A DNA stretch of 64,000 nt from Ustulina deusta. Its lineage: Eukaryota; Ascomycota; Sordariomycetes; Xylariales; Xylariaceae. Positions 14,283-26,443 of the stretch are shown here, in pieces. The translations under genes were made by a program, and so were the position numbers. The notes beneath the pieces are model-generated. The model was not told where the DNA came from and searched no databases. It saw nothing but the letters and a program-made list of their open reading frames with translations. Location of the stretch: positions 558,001 to 622,000 of the forward strand of contig JAJNNX010000002.1 in NCBI GenBank assembly GCA_023159155.1, written 5' to 3'. The first letter of the stretch is position 1, and every line of letters starts with the position of its first letter.

Positions 14283-15402
14283 TTACATGTCTTCTGAGGC
14301 AGTAGCACCAGTGATAATTTCGACCAGTTCTCCGGTAATGACGGCTTGACGAGTTCGGTTGAACAGAATCTGGTACTTGCTGATCATTTCACCAGCGTTC
14401 TTAGAGGCGTTCTGCAGTAGAGTTAGTACAAATCAACAAATCACAGCATCAGCGACGTTATGTGAAAACCGTTACGTACATCCATAGCATTCCGACGAGC
14501 TGAAATCTCGCAGGCGTGACCCTCAGCCAGAGCCCAGTAGATTGAGTTCGCAAGGGCATATTCCCGCAAGTTAGGGAGAAGCTCCTCGTCGACCTCGAAG
14601 GCCGAAAAGTTGGGGGAATTAGCGATAGCCTCCTCGGAGAAGGCTTCAACAATGGTAGCTTCGTAAGACGTGGCGTTAATGAACTTGTTGTACACGATCT
14701 TGATGTCGGAGTAATCGGTGGGAAGCTGGACGACCTGGTCGGCAATCGCCTGGGCATCGGCGAAGGTTGGGACGTCCTTGCCGATACCAGCGAAGGTCAG
14801 GGCGATGTCCTTGCTGTTCGTTCGGCTCAGCTGGGCACGGGACTTCTCGCCGATGAGAACAAGGTCGGCCGGTTGGTGGTCCCCGCCAAGATGGCGACGC
14901 ATGAAACGCGAGAGACCAGAGTGAATACCGCCGCAGAGACCCTTGTCGGAGCTGCAGACGATGTACAGGGTCTTCTTGCCCTCGGCCTCAAGCGGCTTCG
15001 TCTCGGCCGACTCGAAAACCTCCTGGGAGGTCTGGCCGTACTTGCGGGACTCGTTCATGGCTCGTTGGGCGCGGGTCAGCTTGGTGGAGGCAACGATCTT
15101 CATGGTGTTGGTGATCTTCTCGATGTTGCGAATCGACTTCAGACGGCCTTCGATCTCCCGCAGGGTGGCGTAGGTCGCGGCATTTTGGGCGGTGCTGTGG
15201 ACGCAGAATAGTCAGAACCCGATGCACTCGGTCGCAAGCGGAGACAATGGGCGTGGCAGGGCCATGATGATGGCTGTCTGCGAATTGCCTCATCCGGGGC
15301 CTCGCAGCAAAAATACATCCATGGGACCGAGACGTACCGAGCAGGAATAGCCGCAGCAGCAGCGCTGGCCCTCAGAGCCGGTCGGGCTGCTCGCGAAAGC
15401 AT
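14283..15402 (-). CDS. ATP3: Mitochondrial ATP synthase F1 gamma subunit
   Basis: Central stalk (rotor) subunit of F1Fo-ATP synthase in the mitochondrial matrix. Three exons (15338-15402, 14480-15194, 14283-14411) give 302 residues; yeast Atp3 is about 311. The first exon, [22 protein letters not shown], is a typical mitochondrial presequence (Arg, Ala and Ser, no acidic residue). The mature protein begins near [16 protein letters not shown] and shows the family block [15 protein letters not shown] and [14 protein letters not shown]; the C terminus [20 protein letters not shown] is the family signature. Exon 1 holding the presequence alone and a 143 nt first intron are visible. It is divergent from TOP1 across a shared 1.6 kb spacer. 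Confidence 0.96.
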
Positions 15403-17009
15403 GTTGACGAGGACTGGAGGAATGCGGGACGAGCCTCAAACACCAATGGCTCCTTGATTGCGGTGCGCTGCGCAATCAATTGGTATTGCTGTTGGGTGGG
15501 AGGTTTGATATTCTTGATTACGCTTCGCTTGCTCTGTCTCCTCTGCAAAGCCGGTTGCTTGCTGCTTCCATGCTACCTATTTCTGGTCCAACCAATCCTT
15601 CCGGACAACGGCAAATTGTCGGGTTGTAGTGGAGATGGCCTTCCGTCACCAGGTGTCAGTGGACCTTGCCTAGGTATTACGCTAGGGGGTAGTATGAACT
15701 TATCACGACTATCTCTCTAGGCAGGCCTTGAGGTATGCGGGACTGGAGCAGTGCCCAACTGCAGGCACATCCCATTATCACGTCCAATCAACCCATCAAT
15801 CAATGTATCAACCATCCTTCCACATCAGTAGTAGATATACAATGCAGAATAATGCAGAATAATAGCGTACCTATATCAGAGGGGTTTGTAAACCAATCGT
15901 ATGATTTCCAATGGCTGCTGAGAGGGCAGGATGAATGACTAAGGTACTTACGCTAGATAGACTTGCTTTGCCCTGCTTTGCCCTTCTGCGCTGTAAGCCC
16001 ACTGTAGCATTAGATACTTACTGTGCGATTGCCTCAATTAGGTAGTATCTATGTACCTACCTAGGTACTACACCTAGCGCACCAGTGAGCACTAAAAAAA
16101 ACAACCAAAAAAGACGGGGGAAAACCGAAAAAAAAACCAAGAAAAAAAAACCAAAACAAAGGTGACTTGGCACTTCAGCCAGTCAGCCAGCCCATCAGTC
16201 AGTCCATCCGCCACACCCCTGTCTAAAACTCATTCGCGTAGGTGCCACCGCTGCACACCCAAGCTACACACAGATTACTGTCAGTTGTTGTAACCTTGTG
16301 CTAGTCAAGGCATTCCCGTCATCCCGAGTCCACCTTCCCTCCCTAACCCAGTGCCCCACTCGCCTGCACCGGAACCCGAACAGCTCCTACCAACGGCCAC
16401 CAGTTGGCAAGTCTTCGGCATACTTTCCCTCGTCAGCTAGTGACGGGCTGCGCGACAACTGTGGCATTCTTCAATTGCCCCTAGTTGTCCCCACTAGCAG
16501 CAGCAGCCAGCCAATAGCACCTCCCCCGGTCCTTTGCAGTCGCTATAGCCTGCAGACACTAAACTCTCTAGCATGGTGTGTGGGCCAGTCCAGATGGAGG
16601 CTTGACTTGTGAAGCCTTCAAGACCTTGCTCGCCTCTTATACCTACCTACTTCACCACGGCCTGCCCACCTGCTGCTTTTTTTTCCCTTCCCAAATCTCA
16701 CACCTGCTCCCTCCTCCTCCCCCAGCTTCCCTTCCGCGCTTCCCTTTTTCCTCAGAGCGTCCGTCTCCCCTAGCTCTCTGGATTGGGGTGGTGCACTACG
16801 GTGTCGGCCACCCTTTGCATCCTCTGCCGAGTCTGTCTTCCCTCATAGTTCGGCTTTTCTTCAGCCGACTCAAACACATCTTCCCAACGCGCATCTCACC
16901 CGCCTTGTTCGCACGCACAGCTGGATTTCACCATTCCACTCCCCCCATCCAACACCGCACCTTACAGCCATATTACTCACTGCGTCAACTACCTCCTCGC
17001 GCGCCCATC
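15403..17009. promoter_or_regulatory. Divergent ATP3-TOP1 upstream region
   Basis: Shared upstream region of two divergent housekeeping genes. Visible elements: TACCTACCTAGGTACTA palindrome-like motifs near 16050-16075, an A-rich low-complexity block at about 16093-16163, and a long C/T-rich stretch from about 16660 to 16990 just before the TOP1 start, typical of a fungal 5' leader. Individual factor sites cannot be assigned. ORFs at 16298-16612 and 16578-17204 arise from the pyrimidine bias and overlap the TOP1 start out of frame. Confidence 0.5.
16093..16163. repeat. A-rich low-complexity tract
   Basis: Runs of 6-9 A separated by CC, GG or G, asymmetric between strands (almost no T). It lies about 0.9 kb upstream of TOP1 and 0.7 kb upstream of ATP3 and may be a nucleosome-excluding poly(dA:dT) element; that role is inference. 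Confidence 0.6.
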
Positions 17010-20000
17010 ATGTCGTCGGATGATGATATACCCCTAGCGCGCACCAATGGCCATTGTGAGTATCTAACGTTTATTCTCTCCTGCATCGCTAAAGCAGCCC
17101 TGTCCTTTGCGCTCGCCCCTGCTGAAATCCCCCGATACCCTGAGCCACAGCCCTCTTACCTGAACTTGTTCGATGCAACAGCTGCATTCCTTGGCCGTAT
17201 ATAGGGAAAGAGAAGGAGAAACCTAGACTAACTCTGGTTTCCCCTTCAGTGTCCGCGGAAAAGATCTCGGAGTCCGAAGACAGAGATACAGAAATGGACT
17301 CCGATTCTCCGTTGAAGCCTGCCCCATTGTCGATTCGACATGGTCCTATTGTCGACGATGATGATTCTCCCCTCGTAAACGGAAATGGCAAGCGGAAGTC
17401 GCGATCTTCCATTGGCAATGTCAATTACCATGAGTCAGGCAGCGAGGATGGGCGATCGGTAGGTCACTCCCTACTCAGTTTAAGCCTGCGGCCTTGGGCA
17501 CTAACCAAGTGCTAGACAAAGCGACAAAGAAAGGCCATCCAAGACGATTCTGACTCAGATGTTCCTATCAAGAGTAGGACCAGACTCCCTCCAGCTGCCG
17601 ATGAGACAGCCGTTGCTGAAGATTCAGACGACGACGTTCCTCTGAATAAGAAACTCGCAGACAAGCGCAAGTCCATCGACAAGGCTGCCGAAAGAGAAGC
17701 TAAATCCATAAGGTCGAGCGGGTCGAAAGCGAAGAAACCAGCCTCGAAGAAGGTTGTCAAGGAGGAGTCTGACGATGATAAGCCCTTGTCAGGGGTAAAG
17801 AGTCGAAAGCGCGCCGTCAATGGAACGAACGGAAAAGCCAAGTCAAATAATATAAAGCAAGCAGATTCTGACTCCGATGCCCCTATGCGAAAGAAGGTTA
17901 AAACTACCACTCCCAAGGCCAAAGCCAGAGCAGAACAGACGCCGTCGGGCAAAAAACCACCTGCGAAGAAAGCAAAAAAGGAACAGAGTGAGGATCCCGC
18001 CGACGCAGAAGACGATGAAGAGGAATACCGCTGGTGGGATCAGGCCAAAGGAGACGACAGCATCAAATGGCAGAAGCTTGAACATAACGGCGTCCTCTTC
18101 CCCCCAGAGTACGAACCTCTACCGAATAATGTGAAGCTCGTCTACAATGGAACCCCTGTTACCCTACATGTCGATGCCGAAGAGGTCGCGGGCTTCTTTG
18201 GTGCCATGTTGAACTCCACACACAACGTTGAAAACCCTGTCTTTCAGAAGAACTTTTTCAACGACTTCAAGGACGTGCTCAAACATACAGGTGGAGCCAA
18301 GGATCGACAAGGTAACAAAGTTGACATTAAGGAATTCTCGAAGCTCGACTTCCAGCAAATTTTCGATTACTATCAGGGTAAAAGTGAAAGTAAAAAGGCT
18401 CGTTCCAAAGAGGAAAAGGCTGCCGAGAGAGCCGAGAAGGACAAACTCGAAGCCCCATTCATGTACTGCAAGTGGGACGGTCGCAAAGAAAAGGTCGGTA
18501 ATTTCAGAGTCGAACCACCTGGACTATTCCGCGGCCGTGGTGAGCACCCGAAAACTGGCAAGGTCAAGTTACGGGTGATGCCTGAGCAAATCACAATCAA
18601 CATCGGCAAGGACGCCCAGGTCCCTCGTCCTCCGGAAGGCCACAAATGGAAGGCCGTACAGCATGATAATAAGGCTACCTGGCTGGCTATGTGGCAGGAA
18701 AATATCAACGGCGCTTATAAGTATGTCATGCTTGGCGCTCAAAGTACTGTCAAGGGTCAGGCCGATCTCAAAAAGTTCGAGAAGGCTCGAGAGCTGAAAC
18801 AACATATCAGCAAGATCCGAAAAGACTACGAGCGGGATCTCAAAGCCGAATCCATGGCCGATCGGCAACGCGCTACAGCCGTATATCTCATTGACAGGTT
18901 CGCGCTCAGAGCAGGTAATGAGAAGGATGCCGAAAACGAAGCGGAGACTGTTGGCTGTTGTTCATTGAAATTTGAGCACATCACTCTAAGAGAACCTAAT
19001 ACCGTCATCTTTGATTTCTTAGGTAAAGACAGTATTAGGTTCTATGACGAGGTCACCGTTGATCGCCAAGTGTTCAAAAACCTTCGGGTATTCAAAAAGT
19101 CGCCCAAGAAGGAGGGCGATGATATTTTCGACCGCCTGACGACTTCTCAGTTAAACAAGCATCTTTCTAACTACATGCCAGGATTGACTGCTAAGGTCTT
19201 CCGTACTTACAATGCGTCGTATACAATGCAAAGATTGCTAAACGACGTGGAGGAGAAAGAGAGAAATATGGCCGAGAAGATTAAGCTCTACAATGACTGC
19301 AACCGTGAAGTGGCAATCCTGTGTAACCACAAGCGAACAGTCGGCGCCTCGCACGAAGCTCAGATGGAGAAACTCGCTGATCGAGTCAAAGCTCTCAAGT
19401 ACCAGATGTGGCGGAATAAACAGATGATGCTAGATCTTGATTCCAAGATAAAGAAGAAGAAAGGCGCTGCTTTTTTTGAATTAGACTCAGACCTTGATGA
19501 AGCATGGATTATTGAACATCAGAATTTCTTAGTCGAGGAGCAGCGCACTAAGATCCAGAAGAAGTTCGAAAAGGACAACCAGAAGCTTCAAGAAGCGGGT
19601 GAAAAGATCATGCCTGATAAGGAGCTCAAGGAGCGACTTAAAGATGCTGACGAGTTGGCGAAGAAGTTCAAGAAAGAGAACAAGTCAAAGAAGGTCGAGG
19701 CCGAGGGAAAGGCGCCTACTGTCGAGAAGGTCGAGGCCAATGTTAAGAAGATTGAGGAGCGCATTCAGACCATAGAGTTGCAAGCTGCCGACAGAGATGG
19801 CAACAAGGAGGTAGCTCTTGGAACCTCCAAGATCGTAAGTTTGTTTTTGCCATGAGTGCTCAGTGACGGAATTGCTAATATGCTGGTTGCAGAACTATAT
19901 TGATCCTCGTCTCACCGTTGTTTTTGCTAACAAATTCAACGTGCCCATTGAGAAATTCTTCTCAAAGACTCTTCGTGAAAAGTTCAACTGGGCTATCAAG

Positions 20001-20033
20001 TCAGTCGGTGACGACGACTCATGGCAGTTTTAG
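17010..20033 (+). CDS. TOP1: DNA topoisomerase I (type IB)
   Basis: Nuclear type IB topoisomerase that relaxes supercoils by transient 3'-phosphotyrosyl cleavage. Four exons (17010-17055, 17250-17458, 17516-19834, 19893-20033) give 904 residues. The N-terminal ~310 residues are acidic and lysine-rich with repeated DSDSD / KKPxSKK patches and probable nuclear signals, poorly conserved as in other eukaryotes. The core starts near [25 protein letters not shown]. Catalytic residues seen: Arg in LRAGNEK (about 549), Arg in VFRTYNAS (about 647), and the nucleophile Tyr860 in NYIDPRLT. Tyr860 is the second codon of the last exon, so splicing of the 58 nt last intron is essential for activity. A coiled linker (about 690-820) precedes the C-terminal domain, which ends in SWQF. 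Confidence 0.95.
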
Positions 20034-21971
20034 GCAAGCCAGGCGCCCTATTCCTATCGTCAGCAGCGATGAGGTATCATTTGCAGGACGTCATCGTTTA
20101 TGTTTGTTTAATGGGTCATAGTACCGGCACGTCTACCTAGATCACTAGATTCAGAGCGAGGACCTCAGTCCTAGAATTTATGAGTCATTGCGTGAGAGTC
20201 AGAATCATTATACCTGAATAGGCGGACTTGCACCCAATTCCACTAACTGGAGATGTCAAGCATGAGTGGCTATTGCATTGCATAGCGATTCCATGTGCGT
20301 TGCATTGAACAGGGTACCCGATAGTCTCGACTATCGGTCGGATACACTAGCAGAGAGGCCGATCAGTCGATAGACAATTAGTAATAATATAAAAATATGC
20401 ATGTTTTAGCAAATTCTTGGTCTCCTCACCGCTCAATATCGTCTACTAAGGTCAAATGCCTGGCTGAAAGTCGAATGACGTAGACGAATGCGGTATTGTA
20501 TGTATATCCCCAAAAGGGTGGTGTCCATCAAACAGCACGAGGGCGGGCTCACAAGATGGGATGACGCCGGCTACCTAGAAAGTTGAAGAAGCACCTTAGC
20601 CCGACGCAAGCCTCAGCACATTTTACCTCGATATCTTCTTCCCTTGGTCCACCTTGGTCTAAAACCAGGGTCACAACATGAATCCTGTGTCTAGACAATA
20701 CCTAGCCATCGTGTGCCTGCATGTCCAAAATACCTAGCTGCTTAGCATGGCTGCTACCATAGCCCAGGAAACCATACCAAACCAGCCCGCACAATCCAAA
20801 TAAGGAAGACAGTGCCGTGGTACGACTCCGTCCTCGCAGTCGGTGTTTGTACGAAGACACAGATGCGCCCGACAGCCAGACAAGACATCCTAAATAATAT
20901 GCCAACCACATATGTATATGTAGACCGGTACAACTACCTACTTGCTGCACTCAGACAGATTCGCTGTTTTATCCGAATCAATGGGGCTTGCGACAGCGCT
21001 GTTTACCGCTACTTCTTTTTTAAACGGCATGACAACCGGCAATAAGCGAGCATGCAGCTGCAAGAAGGGTCTCGATAGGCGCTGAAACCCCCGTCGTTAG
21101 GTATCAGAACATCTGCTCTCTACCGAGCCAAGTATGCACAAGACAATATTAGACGCAAGGCAGCACAGGACTAGTCGTAGTTGCAGTGCCACCAAAAGGG
21201 CAAAGTAAATTGCAAAGAAGCCGCCTTATAGGTACCTACCTGATACCTCTCTAAGCGATCGGGCGCTGTAGATGCCTGCCTACCTAGGTTATAAGTAGTC
21301 CTCACCGGAAGCTGGAGAAGGAGAAATAACTAATTAGTGGCTTGCCCTTTGGGCACTACCGTTGAGTTAGGCTCGAGTGCTCGGCTTCCAATCCTCGCAT
21401 GGAGGTATCTAACGCCACTCGGTAGGATAGTCCTAGAAGCATTGGGCTGCGCATATTGCAAGGGGTCATTCCAGTCCGGCGATTGGGCGCCGGCGAGGCA
21501 CATCGGGAAATGCCAGAGGGGTTGCCTCGACTCCTCGCCAATCACAGTGCCACGTCTCAAGGGCGAACCACAAGGCTGCCTGAAAAGACAGCGCGAGGCA
21601 AGTGGAGCCGCCTCGCATGCGATGTGTGTCGGACATTCCCAGTACGACTAGGACGCCTCATCGCCAAAATCGGCGTTGATTGGGCAGCAACGCAGAACCA
21701 TGTCCTGGGTTTTCGTGATTGCTTCATGCACACGCATAGGCAATGCGGCACGAGCAACGAGCTGACCCCATACGTTCGCCTCATGTTTTGCGGTGCGGTG
21801 CCAGGCGCTGAGCCCGGAACCAAAACGCCATGCTGCCTCGTCCGCGCTCAAGGCCTCCTGTCGTCCATTCGCCCGATAAAGCATTAAATTCCAGTGCATC
21901 GGCCCTCCTTTCGGTGTTCTACGTAGTCCCATCAGAGCTTCGCCTTGAACCGCAGCTCAACTCCCTTCACC
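20034..21971. other. Gene-poor spacer, no supported gene
   Basis: After TOP1 nothing is recognisable up to about 21300. A GC-rich patch (21330-21960) opens several overlapping ORFs on both strands, including plus 21456-21887 and minus 21648-21932; mutually overlapping ORFs of this kind are usual in GC-rich DNA and none shows a known domain. One of the minus-strand ORFs could still be a decayed gene. Confidence 0.45.
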
Positions 21972-22400
21972 ATGGAGCGCTCAATCAAGATCGCCTCGAA
22001 AGGGGTTATGGTGGGCTCCGCAATCATGTTCACGGCCATACACCGTGAACATACGCTCTATAGCTGTGTGTGAGTATTTCTCTGATCGGTTGGTTTGACT
22101 AGGGGCCAAGCTGACAGTTATGGGCAGTGCTCTTGGCCTCTTTAGCCTTGGCTCGGCAGCACACGTTGTGATGAGTCTGAGTGTGACAACTCTGTAGGCA
22201 GATCGCAACGTAGCCTTGTCATTGTCAATGGAGCTAACAGTTGCAGCATTTTATATCTATTCCTCGCAATATTACTACCACCCGTCCTCGCGGTCGTTGT
22301 GCTATTTCAGCCGTATTTCATCCCCGTACTGGGGTATGTGCCAGTTAGCATCGCCTTTATGCTATGGATCATCGAAGATTGCTCCCACTTGCACCCGGGG
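21972..22400 (+). CDS. Possible small multi-pass membrane protein, 3' end unresolved
   Basis: Three pieces join in frame through well-formed introns: 21972-22069 (starting MERSIKIASKGVM), then GTGAGT..CTGAC..CAG, 22128-22193, then GTAGGC..CTAAC..TTGCAG, and an exon from 22247. The joined product has three or four hydrophobic segments: MVGSAIMFTAI, VALGLFSLGSAAHVVMSL, ILYLFLAILLPPVLAVVVLF, and IPVLGYVPVSIAFMLWII. The LAILLPP and LGYVP patches faintly recall Pmp3/UPF0057 proteolipids, but the middle conserved region is absent. The frame continues to 22817 into low-quality sequence, so the end or a further intron is unknown. It may be a real gene, a fragment or a decayed copy. Confidence 0.3.
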
Positions 22401-24930
22401 CCTTCCTGCCTTCTCCCATGGTGGGCAAAAGACATATGTAGCGAAGTTTGCACCCCAAGTGGTTCGCCTACTATGCTATGTGAAAGCGGGTTGGGACTCT
22501 ATGGCTCGGTAGTTCCAGACTACGGGGCGGATGATGATGGGTCTATAATGTCGACCCAGGAGAGCCTCTTGTTGAGGTACATGTGGAGTCCCAGTCAGAG
22601 TTGCGTTCCAAGTTCCAGACTCTCCGACATCTCGCTGTCATCCAGTGGACCCGACAGCCTGCCATCCTCCTGGGGAACGCTGACCAGAATCTGGTTTCCG
22701 GACTTTCCAGCCCAGGACAGAATTTTGGCGAACCAAACCATGCCGGATGCCGGAGAACACGGACCGTTTAGGATGTTGTCCGAGGAGATGGCAAAGCAAT
22801 CCCGCTTGCCATCATGAACGAAACCGCCAGAAAAGCTGCAGGAATTCGCAGAAGTCCGTGATATGTTGATAACCCAGGGTATTCTTCATTTCTTTTCGTC
22901 ACATGTACAGGCGATCTTCGCTAATGAGGACACCGCCGTGGTTTCTCTTTTCATCACTGTATAGGGAGCTCTCTTATCATTCTGTCAACTCCTGTTTTCC
23001 TTTTCTTTCCTTATACTCTATAATCAAACCGGAATTTCATGGATCTTCACGAGGTCAATGTTCAAGTCGGACATAGCATCCAACCTCTGTAACCCCCGAG
23101 GAAAAGGTTACCAAGGAATCGGCCCACAGCCCATTTAATCCACCATTAGGAGTTAGACACCACCAATTGAATCTGTTTTGGGATTTTGAAAGACCAGACA
23201 TCCGGGATATGTCCTTCGTTGCATTTATCAACCACCAAGCGCCCCTGGTTGACCAATCCGACGTCCAGTTTGCGTTGTTACCGGATGCCAGCGGGAGTCC
23301 TCATAAAATCGAACTAACTTGAATATACGCAAGCTGATAAAAGAACGCAACTCAGGAGATTAATCAGGGCAATGTGCCAAAGCTACACATTTACGTAGGA
23401 GACGAGAGAGGACAACCTGTCCCAATTGGGTGGATATGGGGTTGGAGCTTGTGTGAAATCATATTATTAGGTAGTCGCACCTAGACAGATGTCTCAGAAG
23501 GCGTCAAGCTAGATGGAGCGAGAGCAAATAGATATATATGGACACATCAATACTTAACGCTCGCTAAAGGGGGGCTAATATCTACATGTAGGTAATCCTA
23601 TGGGCTGGACAGCTAAGGGGTGCAAAGAGTGGACGCACAGGCGAAAGGTCACCATTACTAATTAATAGAGTTATAGTCTAAGCATATCCCTTTGGAGAAT
23701 TGAGATGACTAACTACCTAGTGCACAGTACGCAGGCAAAAGAATTGGTAGTGTGAACAGTGTTGTAGACGGAATTTCGGCACACTTGGAGCTGATGAAAG
23801 TATACTTAGTCTTCCTCAAAAAAAAATTACGCGATCAGAGCAGCAAACATAGACACCGCCGCGAGCCAATCTAGCGGTAACCCCTTCGACACTTCACCAA
23901 ACATCCAAGCCTGTCTTCGGACACCTCCGACTTCGAACAGGGCTTACACCGAGCCGTTTATCTCGAGTGGAAGAATTATACTCGTGTAGTTATACTATAC
24001 TATATGGGCATCTTTTGTTTACTTCCAATAGATTGTTTTCAAGCGCAGCGTTTCCCTTCCTATGTACATATTTGTACTATGTTTAGAAGGTTTACACTAC
24101 GGATAAACTCACATACTGAGGTTCCATCCCACTGGGTCTCATCTCATTACAGTACGTATTTTAACACCAGCCATCTGAAAATGTGAGACCCAACCACACA
24201 GCTAGTGTGCAGCGCTAAGCTTAAAAGGGATAAGACTAGCGGCTCCAGCCACCCGAAAACAAGATCCTAGTGGTAATGCCAGGGAGCTTTGGTGGACCCT
24301 ATGGGTCTTGGTGGGTCTCTTTGCTCCATACCTTAGCTAAGAAGAACTGTGTCGCACTGAGCAAGACATCATGATGTAGACTCCAATAAGCTGTCGAAGA
24401 ACCTTCCGTGCATTTGCCATGAAGAAACAAGCAAATCAAGATCCCTGTGCCTAGGTAGAAGCAGTCGAGTCTTATGCCCCAACAGGGCCCGACAGGATGA
24501 CAGGTGGGTGTCACAGTATAAATCCGCCCAGGATGATGACGAGGCATCTGCCACTACGGTGCAGTTGCCGTGGATCCGTTGGATACCTCATTGGTAGGTA
24601 CACTAGGTGCGTAAATATCAGGTGGTTGGAGTTCTTTCCGCTCATATTATAACATGCTTCACGAACCATCTCAACCTTCCCTGTCATGATTCATCTAGTA
24701 TACCCATTACACTTTCCGTACATGTTTATAACAATCATATTGTGCATGACGTTGTATATACTACCACCACCTCTCTGTTAGGCCCTCCTCCTCTTCTTAG
24801 GTACCTTACCCATTTTGTCTCTGCAGTGTTTGTCAGACTACTCTTCGAGGCGGGTTGCTTCTCTATCTACACCACGACCTCTCTTGCCCATCATCGACGC
24901 AGCAAAGTGATCAAAGAGCTTCAAGACAAA
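22401..24930. other. Spacer upstream of the GH16 gene
   Basis: No gene supported. ORFs through 22817 (two frames) end without recognisable content. From 23800 to 24230 the DNA is AT-richer, and 24600-24930 is the likely promoter and leader of the GH16 gene, pyrimidine-rich towards its ATG. Confidence 0.5.
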
Positions 24931-26443
24931 ATGTTGTTCCCGAGCAGTCCGCTTGTGACGGCAGCACTCACTGCTGTGCTCGTCACCTTCTCTGGCTCGG
25001 CCACAGCTCAGACTTACACATCCTGCAACCCCCTCACAGCGAGTACGTTGAGCCTGGGTTATTGTACCCGACAATCACCATCACCTTTCTGCAAGCCTAC
25101 TAACTGGAAACTCAGCCTGCGCTCCTGATCCCGCCCTCGGCAAGACAATCGATATCGACTTCACTCGAGGTGGCTCAGACCTATTCACATCCTCGGGTGG
25201 CACACCGACGTACGATTCAAATGGAGTCTCATTTACGGTTGCGAAGAGCGGCGACTCCCCTCAGCTCATTTCCCTCTTCTACATCATGTTCGGTCGGGTC
25301 GAAATCACCATGAAGGCCGCTCCCGGCGCCGGCATAGTCTCGTCGCTTGTGTTCGAGTCGGATTGTCTTGATGAGATCGACAACGAGTGGCTCGGCGCTG
25401 ACGACAGTGAAGTGCAAACCAACTACTTTGGGAAGGGCATCACAGGGTCATACAATCGCGGTCAATTTAACCCTGCAGCTGACAGCCAGGGAGAGTTTAT
25501 CACATATACGGTGGACTGGACAAGCGACCGCATTGTATGGACCGTGGGCGAAACCGTGGTCCGCACACTGAATGCTGCCGAGGCCGAGTCGGGCCAATAT
25601 CCCCAAACTCCTATGCAGATTAAGTTTGGTTCCTGGTCTGGTGGAGACTCGAGCAACTCGGAGGGTACCATCGAGTGGGCACGTGGTCCGACTGACTACT
25701 CCAAAGGACCCTTCTCGATGGTAGTACAAGGAATCAAGATAACGGACTATAGCACGGGTTCAAAGTACACCTATGGCGATAAATCAGGGTCCTGGCAATC
25801 TATCCAGGCTGAGGGTGGATCCGTGAATGGCAACCTTGGTGGCGCAGGCGACTTGACCACAACTGCTGTCACTACGGCCGCTGTCTCGACTTCGACCGCC
25901 AGCGTGCCCGCTGGAGGCATCGGTTCGAGCACATCCGATTCGGGCTCTTCCAGTCTGCCTCCCGGCTGGGTGATGACGTCGGATGGAAAGGTTGTCCCGT
26001 CAAACTCGGCCACTGTACGTAGGTTCTCAATTCCGGCCCCCCTTGATTTGGCTAGGTTCTGCGCTTCGCAATGGAGTATTCGACGGCCAACTCGGAACAT
26101 ATAGCACTAACAGTTTGGATAGGAGTCCCTTACTCCCTCGTCTTCTCCGTCCTCTGCGCAATCTTCAGCGGAAGCTGGAGGATCTGGCCTTGAAAGTACG
26201 ACGATTACGTCATCCGATGACCGAGGAATCCCAACAACAGTCACTACGTTACTAAAGCCGACAGCAGCAGATCTTGTGACTACCATTAGTGTACCCGCTG
26301 CCACAGCAGCTAGCGACACGGATGGAACATCCCAGCATAAGCCTGAGGCTCCAAACAGTCGAGCTTTGCGACAACTGAGCATTCACCCCTGGCTCACTAT
26401 TATTGCGACGACGATGACGTTAGCACTTGGCATTATACTATGA
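24931..26443 (+). CDS. GPI-anchored Crh-type cell-wall glucanosyltransferase (GH16)
   Basis: Secreted cell-wall enzyme of the Crh family (GH16), known in yeast to cross-link chitin to beta-glucan. Three exons (24931-25042, 25116-26014, 26123-26443) give 443 residues. Residues 1-26 are a signal peptide ending ..GSATAQ. The mature N terminus CNPLTATCAPDPALGKTIDIDF is typical of Crh proteins. The catalytic signature E-I-D-x-E is seen as DEIDNEWLG at about 122-130 with both glutamates present. The catalytic region ends near 265; then come a Thr/Ser/Ala-rich stretch (about 270-415) and a hydrophobic C-terminal tail (WLTIIATTMTLALGIIL) consistent with GPI anchoring. No CBM18 is seen. Intron 1 sits inside the CNP..CAPD segment. 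Confidence 0.92.

Noticed and set aside
21456..21887. 143-codon plus-strand ORF in a GC-rich patch
   Set aside because: It overlaps open frames on the opposite strand and in other frames, as expected from GC-rich sequence lacking stop words; product unrecognised.
22240..22380. Pmp3/UPF0057 proteolipid
   Set aside because: LAILLPP and LGYVP fit, but the conserved middle Cys-Gly-Asp/Asn segment is missing, so I did not name it Pmp3.
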